A stretch of DNA of 13,667 bases, taken from positions 9,828 through 23,494 of the forward strand of contig DXOJ01000134.1 in the NCBI GenBank assembly GCA_019412865.1, read 5' to 3'. The notes under the pieces were generated by a model that searched no databases, had not been told where the DNA came from, and worked only from the letters and a program-made list of their open reading frames with translations. The position numbers and the translations under genes are program-made. Shown one piece after another: positions 1 through 5,301 of the stretch; positions within the stretch are counted from its first letter, which is position 1; each line of letters begins with the position of its first letter. Source of the DNA: Bacteroides sp. (GTDB lineage: Bacteria > Bacteroidota > Bacteroidia > Bacteroidales > Bacteroidaceae).

Positions 1-350
1 CTGTCAAAAACAGTCTCCCATCGTTCCCTCTTAATCGGCTTCATTTTTAAAGCCCACATAATCTGACGAAGTGTCACAGTGGGATAAAGCCCGTCCGTAG
101 CCATTCCGGAATGTGTATCAAAGTATTCTTTAAAACGAGGATGCAAATATAAATCATCCGTAATCCATGGGTCCACGTCTCCCCACCAGGTACTCTTTGT
201 TTTCTCGTCAAATCTCTGCTGAATAACTGCCAGTCCCTTTTCTCCGATTTGGAACAGCGTGCAGCAATGATAGACTGGATGGTCACAAAAATATACTTTT
301 CCGTACATCGACAAATAGATGTTCGGTTTTTCATAATGGTATCGCATCAT
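1..350 (-). CDS. Conserved hypothetical protein, partial (C-terminus off the window)
   Basis: An open frame begins with two adjacent ATG codons (350-345) and runs 116 codons to the window edge without a stop. A GGAG ribosome binding site sits at 356-359, about six bases upstream. The protein starts MMRYHYEKPNIYLSMYGKVY and is rich in Trp, Tyr and His. It includes a TWWGDVDPW segment near residue 54 and LYPTVTLRQIMWALKMKP near residue 88. The even spread of aromatic and charged residues and the good start argue for a real gene. It resembles a conserved protein I associate with mobile elements of Clostridia, but I cannot name a family or function. It lies just below a strong terminator, so it probably depends on readthrough or on its own promoter. 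The true length is unknown. Confidence 0.7.
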   Translation of the reverse strand, partial: MMRYHYEKPNIYLSMYGKVYFCDHPVYHCCTLFQIGEKGLAVIQQRFDEKTKSTWWGDVDPWITDDLYLHPRFKEYFDTHSGMATDGLYPTVTLRQIMWALKMKPIKRERWETVFD

Positions 351-360
351 TTATTCTCCA

Positions 361-391
361 AAAAGAAAAAGCCTATGCCGAAGCATAGACC
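361..391 (-). terminator. Rho-independent terminator with UUCG loop
   Basis: On the minus strand an 8-bp stem (371-378 with 383-390, including one G-U pair) closes on a TTCG tetraloop. It is followed by TTTTTCTTTT. It ends the transcript of the zinc-ribbon gene at 409-723. Confidence 0.9.
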
Positions 392-408
392 TTCTCTTAA
401 TAATATTT

Positions 409-723
409 TTAGTCATCAAATAGCTTACATGACGTTTTGCAATACGGATATGGTCCTCCGCAGGCTCTGCATCCGGCTGGCGGAATATCTCCTTGTTCCA
501 TATCGAGCATTTCTTCCGTCCATTCTACTTCTTCATCGGACTCATACTCGTAATCCTCTTCGTCCACCTTTAATCCACACGATGGACAGATATAAATTCC
601 GCATCCAGTCTTCGGATCTTCTGTTTGCCTCATGACGGCTCCACACCGATTGCAAATCGCATATCCGTTATTCAGGTACTCAATCAATTCAATACCTTCG
701 GGTTTGATAATTTTGTAGCTCAT
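409..723 (-). CDS. Small double zinc-ribbon-like protein
   Basis: This 104-aa protein starts MSYKIIKPEG at 723, with AAAGGAGAT about nine bases upstream. A longer frame reaches 867, but a promoter at 763-792 lies inside that extension, so 723 is the likely start. Cysteines are arranged as CNRC (24-27) and CPSC (46-49), a classic zinc-ribbon spacing. A very acidic linker (about residues 53-80) follows, then a C-terminal group with C85, C88, C95 and C99 in a CRACGG...CKTSC context. It may bind nucleic acid or a protein partner through zinc, but no function is shown. It is transcribed alone between its own promoter and a strong terminator. Confidence 0.8.
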   Translation of the reverse strand: MSYKIIKPEGIELIEYLNNGYAICNRCGAVMRQTEDPKTGCGIYICPSCGLKVDEEDYEYESDEEVEWTEEMLDMEQGDIPPAGCRACGGPYPYCKTSCKLFDD

Positions 724-762
724 AAATATTATCTCCTTTCGTTTTTCGAAAGAACCGCTATT

Positions 763-792
763 ATTGTACGGTTTCTTCCGGTGTACGGTCAA
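763..792 (-). promoter_or_regulatory. Sigma-70-type promoter for the 409-723 gene
   Basis: On the minus strand, TTGACC (792-787) and TACAAT (768-763) are separated by 18 bases. The start of transcription would fall about 35 bases before the ATG at 723. A 16-bp palindrome lies just upstream of the -35 box. Confidence 0.65.
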
Positions 793-795
793 GAG

Positions 796-811
796 ACAAA
801 GAGCTCTTTGT
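796..811. repeat. Perfect 16-bp palindrome, possible operator
   Basis: The sequence acaaagagctctttgt is self-complementary over 16 bases. It ends three bases upstream of the -35 box at 787-792, a usual place for an activator or repressor. No binder is known. Confidence 0.6.
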
Positions 812-903
812 AGCATCTCCTTTCCATAATAGCGTCTGTAAAAATCACGCAAAAACGAAGAGGACATGTGTAAATCACGCCCTCCTCATTTCTGACCGGT
901 TAA

Positions 904-1371
904 TTATTTCTTTGTCGGTCTAAAACGATTGAATAATCCTCTGAATGTTGTTGAGGTATAGGTTCCCGTTTCTTCAAACTTGAATCCTTTCCGCATCCAG
1001 ATACCATAGAACATTATCGGTATGAGAAGTTCTGCCGCTGCAATCCCCAGTTTGAAATATCGATCCTTCACTTGCTCGTCAAGCTGAGAACGCTTATACT
1101 GCTCATCCTGTACGTCGGCTTTGATCTGTTCGTCCAACTGAGATTTCTTAATCTCATTCTCCCGGACATTTGCTTCACTTTCCAACGTACGCCGGCTTCG
1201 CTTATCCTCTGCGTCCAGCTCACTTTTGGTTTCCTCGATTCTCAAACGGTAGAGTTTTGCCAGATCCTCTATAGCCTTTGATTTCTCTTCGCTACCCGAA
1301 TCCAGAGAAGATATTGCTTGAATTTCCGCTGCTATCTCCTCATTCAACAATTCTTTGATGTTTTCACTCAT
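904..1371 (-). CDS. Coiled-coil protein with one C-terminal membrane segment
   Basis: This 155-aa protein is preceded by AAAGGAGAA about six bases before the ATG. Residues 1-105 are highly charged, mostly helical and heptad-like. They contain an internal repeat, SQLDEQ at 77-82 and again at 95-100. Residues about 107-125 (LGIAAAELLIPIMFYGIW) form one membrane segment. The tail is basic (FRGLFNRFRPTKK). The layout suggests a helical stalk anchored in the membrane, as often seen for unnamed small phage proteins. I do not recognise a named family. It lies 48 bases below the stop of the 1420-1644 gene, likely in one transcript. The 180-base gap downstream (724-903) holds the promoter of the next gene. 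Confidence 0.8.
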   Translation of the reverse strand: MSENIKELLNEEIAAEIQAISSLDSGSEEKSKAIEDLAKLYRLRIEETKSELDAEDKRSRRTLESEANVRENEIKKSQLDEQIKADVQDEQYKRSQLDEQVKDRYFKLGIAAAELLIPIMFYGIWMRKGFKFEETGTYTSTTFRGLFNRFRPTKK

Positions 1372-1419
1372 TTTAGTTCTCCTTTCGTGAATTCATTAAC
1401 TGCTCCATAAAAGGACTTG

Positions 1420-1644
1420 TTATTCGTGCGAAATATAATTTTTGATGTTGACTTTCAAGACTACATATCTTTTCTTATATATCGCATCCGCTCCCTTATG
1501 GGACAGCTCCAAAAACAAATAAGGTCCGCTGTCCGGATCGGATTGATCAACCCGCAGCGAACCAACGACATCCCTTCGGAATACCTGTCGTCCGAAGACA
1601 ATTCCGATAACAATACCAACGATAATGCAAATAACCAGCTCCAT
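1420..1644 (-). CDS. Small phage protein with N-terminal membrane anchor
   Basis: This 74-aa protein has GAAAGGAAGA about six bases before its ATG at 1644. Residues 2-18 (ELVICIIVGIVIGIVFG) form a membrane anchor. The soluble part holds GSLRVDQSDPDSGPYLFLEL (28-47) and ends VVLKVNIKNYISHE. The pattern of an anchor, then G-x-L-R-x-D-x-S-D-P-D, then Y-L-F-L-E-L is one I know from many unnamed small proteins in Bacillota phages. Function is unknown. The gene follows a terminator at 1754-1781, so it needs readthrough or a weak promoter that I could not identify. Confidence 0.8.
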   Translation of the reverse strand: MELVICIIVGIVIGIVFGRQVFRRDVVGSLRVDQSDPDSGPYLFLELSHKGADAIYKKRYVVLKVNIKNYISHE

Positions 1645-1753
1645 ATTTTGTTCTTCCTTTCAAAAACCTTTTTCCAGATTTCCCACCCGGGATTTTTTCA
1701 AATATCAACATAGCATGTCTTTCGGATACCTTGGTACTGTGTTTTAACCTAGG

Positions 1754-1781
1754 ATAAAAAAGAAAGAGCCATTGCTGGCTC
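1754..1781 (-). terminator. Rho-independent terminator
   Basis: A minus-strand 6-bp stem GAGCCA/TGGCTC (1781-1776 with 1771-1766) closes on GCAA and is followed by TTTCTTTTTT. It starts seven bases after the stop of the 1788-2018 gene. Confidence 0.88.
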
Positions 1782-1787
1782 AATCTC

Positions 1788-2018
1788 TTAAAATTTAGTA
1801 ACCCCTTCCCGTTCAAATGTTTCTAAAACCTTCGCTGTTAAAGATTCATACTCATCTGGGTAAAACTTTGCTATTGATTTTTGGCACGCCGTGATACCTT
1901 TTTGGTAGCTATAACTCGCTAACAATCCAATACCGCAACACGCACATACCCCAGCCGCAAACAGTCTACCAATTTGTTGTTTTCTAATTTTCGCGTTGAT
2001 TTTCATAAGTTCTTCCAT
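1788..2018 (-). CDS. Small single-pass membrane protein
   Basis: This 76-aa protein has GAAAGGAGAG upstream of ATG 2018. The basic N-terminus (KINAKIRKQQ, 6-15) precedes a hydrophobic segment of about residues 18-37 (LFAAGVCACCGIGLLASYSY) with three cysteines. A soluble tail follows (AKFYPDEYESLTAKVLETF). The positive-inside rule suggests that the N-terminus is cytoplasmic. I do not recognise a family. It is the last gene before a strong terminator and likely belongs to the same transcript as the genes from 2934 downward. Confidence 0.75.
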   Translation of the reverse strand: MEELMKINAKIRKQQIGRLFAAGVCACCGIGLLASYSYQKGITACQKSIAKFYPDEYESLTAKVLETFEREGVTKF

Positions 2019-2050
2019 TATGTGTCACTCTCCTTTCACAATAGGAGATG

Positions 2051-2260
2051 TTATTTCTGCGTTCCTTCGCCCTCATACACGATCTTCTTTCTCATGTCGG
2101 ACCAGGCAATATATCGCTCTTTCCGACACACGGGGCAATGGAATTTACACACCTTTCCTCCGATATCCACCACCTCTTTGCTGTCCGCCTCCAATCGACT
2201 TTGACAATTCGGACAGTTGAAGCGATAGACTTTTTTGACTGCTATGTCTACAATCTTCAT
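2051..2260 (-). CDS. Small zinc-ribbon protein
   Basis: This 69-aa protein contains CPNC (16-19) and CPVC (42-45), the two halves of a zinc ribbon, plus C38. Aromatic and basic residues lie around the second knuckle (KFHC, KERYIAW). The ATG at 2260 lies one base after the stop of the upstream gene, so translation is probably coupled. GTGAGGGA about six bases before the ATG acts as the binding site. It may bind DNA, RNA or a host enzyme, but the sequence does not say which. Confidence 0.8.
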   Translation of the reverse strand: MKIVDIAVKKVYRFNCPNCQSRLEADSKEVVDIGGKVCKFHCPVCRKERYIAWSDMRKKIVYEGEGTQK

Positions 2261-2261
2261 T

Positions 2262-2681
2262 TCAATCCCTCACTTTATTCAGTAACCAGAAGAATCGTCT
2301 GTACAAGTTGTAATAAACATCCTTGCAGCATGGAATATTTAACCTAGCTTTCAATATATCGTAGGACCATCCCTCGGTTACTCCTTTTAAAATGTAAGTG
2401 GATAACTCTGCATCTGTCGCAATCGCCGCTTGCTCGACCGTCTTCATACGCTCTAAATAGTGAGATCGAGCTTCTGCACATCGAGCAGTCGGATCGCCAA
2501 CCACCCCGTTCTTTGAAAATACTTCCATATCAGAAGGCCGCCGGCTAAGCCCATCCAGGGCGGCGTATGCTTTCTTCCATATCGGATACTGTAAACAGAA
2601 ATGCTTCAGTTCATAGTAGCGATGACGTTCAATCCAATATGGATTTTTCTCAGATAATTCCGGGCGAATCGTTGTTCCCAT
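2262..2681 (-). CDS. Phage protein, possible RinA/ArpU-like late regulator
   Basis: I start this 139-aa protein at 2681 (MGTTIRPELSEKNPYWIERH), because AAAGGAGAGA lies nine bases before that ATG. The frame can extend to 2762 but has no such site there. Residues 10-40 are rich in Tyr, His and Trp (YWIERHRYYELKHFCLQYPI). A C-terminal segment, LNIPCCKDVYYNLYRRFFWLL, matches the general look of the end of RinA/ArpU-type phage transcription activators, where a short aromatic helix follows a small Cys/Pro turn. That link is an inference from pattern. The start overlaps the end of the 2683-2934 gene with one base between stop and ATG. Confidence 0.75.
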   Translation of the reverse strand: MGTTIRPELSEKNPYWIERHRYYELKHFCLQYPIWKKAYAALDGLSRRPSDMEVFSKNGVVGDPTARCAEARSHYLERMKTVEQAAIATDAELSTYILKGVTEGWSYDILKARLNIPCCKDVYYNLYRRFFWLLNKVRD

Positions 2682-2682
2682 A

Positions 2683-2934
2683 TTAACGCTTCTCTCCTTT
2701 CCATAAATATCCGGTTTCTTCCCAGAGCCGCTTCGGAGAAATATAAAAGTTAATGCGTCCATACTTCGAATTCATCTCTTCAATGTTGGTAATCAACTTT
2801 CCGTTTCTAGTAGCCTTTCCAATAGGAAGCCATCCGGATATGATACCGGCTCGAACCCAGGAAGCATCTTTCCCATACACCCTGGCAACGACCGCTACCG
2901 GAACAGACCCCGGCGCAAATATAATTTCTTCCAT
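2683..2934 (-). CDS. Putative excisionase-like or HTH DNA-binding protein
   Basis: This 83-aa protein has AAAGGAGGT about eight bases before ATG 2934. Its first half reads as a winged-helix-type recognition unit: VPVAVVARVYGKDASWVRAG (11-30), then GWLPIGKATRNGKLIT (34-49), similar in rhythm to MerR or excisionase helix-turn-helix domains where a W-V-R helix is followed by a basic wing. The C-terminal part (YISPKRLWEETGYLWKG) is aromatic and basic. A role in DNA binding is inferred; excision control would fit the nearby integrase. It is the first gene downstream of the promoter at 2960-2988. Confidence 0.72.
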   Translation of the reverse strand: MEEIIFAPGSVPVAVVARVYGKDASWVRAGIISGWLPIGKATRNGKLITNIEEMNSKYGRINFYISPKRLWEETGYLWKGEKR

Positions 2935-2959
2935 TGGCTGTTACCTCCTTTCAACGGCT

Positions 2960-2988
2960 ATTCTAGGATAAGAACCGCAATTTGTTAA
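2960..2988 (-). promoter_or_regulatory. Sigma-70-type promoter for the 2934-to-1788 operon
   Basis: On the minus strand, TTAACA (2988-2983) and TAGAAT (2965-2960) have a 17-base spacer. Transcription would start about 20 bases before ATG 2934. It diverges from the plus-strand promoter at 3012-3040, with 23 bases between the two -35 boxes. Confidence 0.7.
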
Positions 2989-3011
2989 AACAACCTCGGT
3001 GGCTATTTACA

Positions 3012-3040
3012 TTGACTGAATGAAAAACCACAGTTAGAAT
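3012..3040 (+). promoter_or_regulatory. Strong sigma-70-type promoter for the small plus-strand unit
   Basis: TTGACT (3012-3017), a 17-base spacer and TAGAAT (3035-3040) are close to consensus. The predicted start is near 3047, at the edge of the inverted repeat. Confidence 0.7.
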
Positions 3041-3054
3041 GTAAAGTATCGAAA

Positions 3055-3078
3055 GGAGAACTATTTTTAAAGGGATGG
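3055..3078. repeat. Left arm of a 24-bp perfect inverted repeat
   Basis: Bases 3055-3078 (from ggagaactattttt to gggatgg) are the exact reverse complement of 3288-3311. An outer TATCG (3047-3051) also pairs with CGATA (3315-3319) across a three-base AAA/AAA mismatch, giving 29 of 32 paired bases. Confidence 0.95.
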
Positions 3079-3090
3079 AGGTGATGGTCA

Positions 3091-3234
3091 TTGGTCAAAA
3101 AGCAGTACGTCTCTTATTCTAAGTGCTTTAAGCCGAAAGAGGAATCCAAACTTTTACCCGAGTACCTGGTTTTCCTTCTGAAGAATAAAGACACCAAAAA
3201 GCCTATGAATTACAGGCAATGCTACACAAAGTAA
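3091..3234 (+). CDS. Small basic protein of 47 residues (TTG start), tentative
   Basis: On the plus strand a TTG at 3091 follows GGAGGTGA (3077-3084) at good spacing and opens 47 codons to TAA at 3232-3234. The product begins VKKQYVSYSKCFKPKEESK after the start residue and ends KKPMNYRQCYTK. It is Lys- and Tyr-rich with two cysteines and no membrane segment. An upstream ATG at 3084 has even closer spacing but gives only 12 codons in another frame. A strong promoter before it and a terminator right after it support an expressed unit, either a small protein or a small RNA. The TTG start makes the protein call uncertain. It runs opposite to its neighbours and is enclosed by 24-bp inverted repeats. 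Confidence 0.5.
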   Translation: MVKKQYVSYSKCFKPKEESKLLPEYLVFLLKNKDTKKPMNYRQCYTK

Positions 3235-3243
3235 TTCATCACG

Positions 3244-3276
3244 AGAAGCCGCCACCAACGGCTTCTTTTGATTTTT
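3244..3276 (+). terminator. Rho-independent terminator of the small plus-strand unit
   Basis: AGAAGCCG (3244-3251) pairs with CGGCTTCT (3259-3266) around the loop CCACCAA, followed by TTTTGATTTTT. It lies ten bases after the stop of the 47-codon frame. Confidence 0.9.
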
Positions 3277-3287
3277 AACCATTCTCC

Positions 3288-3311
3288 CCATCCCTTTAAA
3301 AATAGTTCTCC
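3288..3311. repeat. Right arm of the 24-bp perfect inverted repeat
   Basis: This is the exact reverse complement of 3055-3078. On the minus strand it reads into ATGGTTAAAAATC, a 42-codon frame of uncertain meaning. The same TTTTTAAAGGGATGG core recurs in the leader of the 3523-3840 gene (3845-3859). Confidence 0.95.
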
Positions 3312-3319
3312 AAACGATA

Positions 3320-3346
3320 AAAAAGAAAGAGCCCTTGTTAGGACTC
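3320..3346 (-). terminator. Rho-independent terminator overlapping a stop codon
   Basis: On the minus strand GAGTCCT (3346-3340) pairs with AGGGCTC (3335-3329) with one wobble pair, loop AACA, then TTTCTTTTTT. The TAA of the upstream gene (3340-3338) starts at the last base of the 5' arm and ends in the loop. Confidence 0.88.
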
Positions 3347-3496
3347 CATTCTCTTGAAATACAATTTTTGTAGTTTTGCTCTCATTCTTGTCAATTCAAT
3401 TTGAATCGCTTCTGCCTGACCAAAATTCTTACATCGTAAAAGCATATCCTCGAATATACGAATCTTAGTTTGTAAGTGCTTTTCCTCTTTTGACAT
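3338..3496 (-). CDS. Small helical hypothetical protein
   Basis: I start this 52-aa protein at 3496 (MSKEEKHLQTKIRIFEDMLL), which has GAAAGGAGATT about six bases upstream. The frame extends to 3580 but overlaps the 3523-3840 gene and lacks a better site there. The protein is almost wholly helical and charged (LQTKIRIFEDMLLRC, QAEAIQIELTRMRAKLQKLY), consistent with a short coiled coil or a small regulator. No family is recognised. It follows the DUF6431-like gene by 26 bases and ends in a terminator, so the two likely form one short operon from the promoter at 3892-3920. Confidence 0.65.
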   Translation of the reverse strand: MSKEEKHLQTKIRIFEDMLLRCKNFGQAEAIQIELTRMRAKLQKLYFKRMES

Positions 3497-3522
3497 CCTG
3501 AATCTCCTTTCGATTTTGTCTT

Positions 3523-3840
3523 TCACAAAAGGAGTTGTAATTCTTGCGAATTCTTCCATCGAGCCATCGTCATCTCGCATGGATAATCTTCATATCCATA
3601 TGTCTCGCAGGTAATGAATCCCTCTAGTACGCCACGAATCACTTCGGCTTCGTACTGCTTATAAGGGGAAATATAATCCGGCAATTCTCTGCGTATCTGT
3701 CCGCAGGAAGGACAACGAAACCGATTTACTTTTACCCATGAAGTTTTTCTTCCTTTAGTCCGAACAATTCTCAATACATTATCGTACCTCTTTAACCTTA
3801 CTCCGCAATTCCGGCAGGTTAATTCCTCATTGCTAACCAT
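3523..3840 (-). CDS. DUF6431-like zinc-ribbon protein
   Basis: This 105-aa protein has an N-terminal zinc ribbon, with C9 and C12 (CRNC) and C43 and C46 (CPSC). After it comes RRELPDYISPYKQYEAEVIR (50-69), then GVLEGFIT and YEDYPCEMTMARWK. This combination is what I remember of DUF6431 proteins, common in Clostridia. The part after the ribbon resembles the start of transposase-type helix-turn-helix modules, so DNA binding is plausible, but its role is unknown. AAAGGG lies eight bases before ATG 3840. The gene is divergent from the integrase and shares its promoter region, so it could help control it. Confidence 0.8.
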   Translation of the reverse strand: MVSNEELTCRNCGVRLKRYDNVLRIVRTKGRKTSWVKVNRFRCPSCGQIRRELPDYISPYKQYEAEVIRGVLEGFITCETYGYEDYPCEMTMARWKNSQELQLLL

Positions 3841-3844
3841 ATAT

Positions 3845-3862
3845 CCATCCCTTTAAAAAGTT
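3845..3862 (-). repeat. Third, partial copy of the inverted-repeat arm
   Basis: Minus-strand AACTTTTTAAAGGGATGG differs from the 3' part of the 24-bp arm (AACTATTTTTAAAGGGATGG) by deletion of two bases. Here it is the leader and binding site of the DUF6431-like gene. Confidence 0.7.
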
Positions 3863-3864
3863 TA

Positions 3865-3891
3865 AGTGTAGGAGTTGACAATTCCTACACT
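3865..3891. promoter_or_regulatory. Inverted repeat operator over the int promoter
   Basis: AGTGTAGGA (3865-3873) and TCCTACACT (3883-3891) are perfect 9-bp arms around nine bases that contain the TTGACA -35 box of the integrase promoter. The arm sequence recurs beyond the integrase gene at 5232 and 5257. Confidence 0.8.
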
Positions 3892-3903
3892 ATCATATAT
3901 GAT
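3875..3903 (+). promoter_or_regulatory. Near-consensus promoter for the integrase
   Basis: TTGACA (3875-3880), 17 bases, TATGAT (3898-3903). The predicted start near 3910 leaves a leader of about 60 bases before ATG 3972 and rules out the upstream in-frame ATG at 3909. Confidence 0.8.
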
Positions 3904-3920
3904 TACTAATGATAAATCAA
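3892..3920 (-). promoter_or_regulatory. Promoter for the DUF6431-like gene, overlapping the int promoter
   Basis: On the minus strand, TTGATT (3920-3915), 17 bases, TATGAT (3897-3892). Its -10 abuts the -10 of the plus promoter, so that 3892-3903 reads as the palindrome ATCATATATGAT. Confidence 0.72.
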
Positions 3921-3971
3921 CCTTGCCGCACAAAAATCTCGATTTATAAAATATTTAAGGAGGTATTGAGA

Positions 3972-5222
3972 ATGTTGATAAAATGCCCCGAGTGTGATCT
4001 ACAGGTTAGCGATAAAGCTACTTTCTGCCCGCATTGTGGCTATCCGCTACAACCCGATATCAAACAACGAAAGCCTCGAAGCAAAAATAACAAGCGAAGG
4101 CGACTTCCTAACGGTTTCGGACAGATAAGCGAAATCAAAAATCGGAATCTCAGGAACCCCTTTCGAGCTATGGTCACAGTTGGAAAGACATCCACCGGAC
4201 GTCCAATATGTAAACCATTAAAACCGGAGTCATATTTTCCAACGTACAATGATGCATATACGGCCCTGGTGGAATACAATAAAAACCCGTATGATCTGGA
4301 ACCAGATATTACGATAAAGGAACTGTATGAAAAATGGCTCAGTGAATACTTAAAAGATGCATCTGATACTTATATACGTTCTGTAAATTCCGCATGGACA
4401 TATTGTTCTTCCATATACGATATGCGCGCAAAAGATGTTAGGGCTCGACACATTAAAGGATGTATGGAAGAGGGATTTCGAATCGAAACGAGAGGAAAAA
4501 AGAAAGGAGAAAAAATCCATCCATCGCCAAGTACAAAATCCAGAATAAAATCTTTATTTAATACTATGTTTGACTACGCTCTTGAGTATGAAATCGTTCC
4601 TATGAATTATGCAAGAACATTTGAAATTTCTGGAGACATTATTGTTGAAATAGAGAAAAACAAGAAAAAACACTTTCCATTTACCGATGATGAAATGAAA
4701 GTTTTGTGGCAAAATGTTGATAATGTAAAATTTGCTGATTGGATTCTCATTCAATGTTATATGGGTTGGCGCCCGCAAGAACTCGCTACCTTACGGTTGG
4801 ACGAGGTCAATTTAGAAAAAAGGTATATGCAAGCTGGAATGAAGACAGAAGCAGGGAAGCAACGGATAGTTCCTATTCATCCAAGAATCCTAAAATTCGT
4901 TGAACGTAATTATAAATTTGCAATTTCTATCAATAGTGAATATCTTTTTAATGATAAAGGACAGACACATTCCGGTTCCTGGTCTGTAACGTACGACAAA
5001 TACGCTAATCGTTTTGAAAAAGTGATTAGTCAATTGAATCTAAACCCGAATCATAGACCTCATGATCCACGAACAACCTTTGTTACGATGGGGAAAAAAT
5101 CCGGTATGGATGAGTATGCACTTAAAGAAATGGTTGGACATACCATACAAGACATAACAGAATCTACTTATACTGTCCGCGATTTGGAATGGCTGAGAGA
5201 AGATATAGAAAAAATAAAATAG
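3972..5222 (+). CDS. int: Tyrosine recombinase (phage integrase) with N-terminal zinc ribbon
   Basis: This 416-aa protein carries out site-specific recombination between attP and attB. I start it at ATG 3972, eight bases after AAGGAGG (3957-3963). Residues 5-22 form a zinc ribbon (CPEC and CPHC, ten residues apart), followed by a basic linker (KQRKPRSKNNKRRR). Next comes an arm-binding-like region (about 48-100) and a SAM-like core-binding domain (from ITIKELYEKWLSEYL, about 114). The catalytic domain shows R267 in GWRPQELATLRL, K291 in MKTEAGK, H364 and R367 in HDPR, H390 in VGHT, and the nucleophile Y400 in ESTYTVRDLEW. All expected residues are present, so it should be active. It converges on the end of the late operon and has its own promoter and terminator. 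Confidence 0.95.
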   Translation: MLIKCPECDLQVSDKATFCPHCGYPLQPDIKQRKPRSKNNKRRRLPNGFGQISEIKNRNLRNPFRAMVTVGKTSTGRPICKPLKPESYFPTYNDAYTALVEYNKNPYDLEPDITIKELYEKWLSEYLKDASDTYIRSVNSAWTYCSSIYDMRAKDVRARHIKGCMEEGFRIETRGKKKGEKIHPSPSTKSRIKSLFNTMFDYALEYEIVPMNYARTFEISGDIIVEIEKNKKKHFPFTDDEMKVLWQNVDNVKFADWILIQCYMGWRPQELATLRLDEVNLEKRYMQAGMKTEAGKQRIVPIHPRILKFVERNYKFAISINSEYLFNDKGQTHSGSWSVTYDKYANRFEKVISQLNLNPNHRPHDPRTTFVTMGKKSGMDEYALKEMVGHTIQDITESTYTVRDLEWLREDIEKIK

Positions 5223-5231
5223 CTTGTTTTT

Positions 5232-5265
5232 AGTGTAGGAATATGGGTGTAGAAGTAGTGTAGGG
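5232..5265 (+). repeat. Direct repeats of AGTGTAGGA type after int, possible integrase arm sites
   Basis: AGTGTAGGA (5232-5240), GGTGTAGAA (5246-5254) and AGTGTAGGG (5257-5265) are spaced 14 and 11 bases apart. The first equals the arms of the inverted repeat at 3865-3891. Confidence 0.6.
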
Positions 5266-5301
5266 ATAATGTATGAGTTACATACATTTCCCTACTTTTT
5301 T
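5260..5301 (+). terminator. Terminator-like hairpin downstream of int
   Basis: GTAGGG (5260-5265) pairs with CCCTAC (5290-5295), and ATGTATG (5269-5275) pairs with CATACAT (5281-5287) around AGTTA. TTTTTT (5296-5301) follows. It would end the integrase transcript. The site may also be part of attP. Confidence 0.65.

Noticed and set aside
249..635. Plus-strand 128-codon frame
   Set aside because: It crosses a clear minus-strand terminator and lies antisense to two good genes.
1547..1816. Minus-strand 89-codon frame
   Set aside because: It runs through a strong terminator and overlaps better supported genes in other frames.
3055..3311. Insertion sequence with a transposase
   Set aside because: The inside is only about 210 bases and has no transposase. 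At most it is a non-autonomous element.
2940..3340. CRISPR array or tRNA in the non-coding part
   Set aside because: Only one inverted pair is present, with no regularly spaced direct repeats and no cloverleaf. No tRNA or rRNA was seen anywhere in the window.
3909..3971. Earlier ATG (3909) as integrase start, adding 21 residues
   Set aside because: It lies at the predicted transcription start and lacks a binding site, whereas ATG 3972 has AAGGAGG at ideal spacing.
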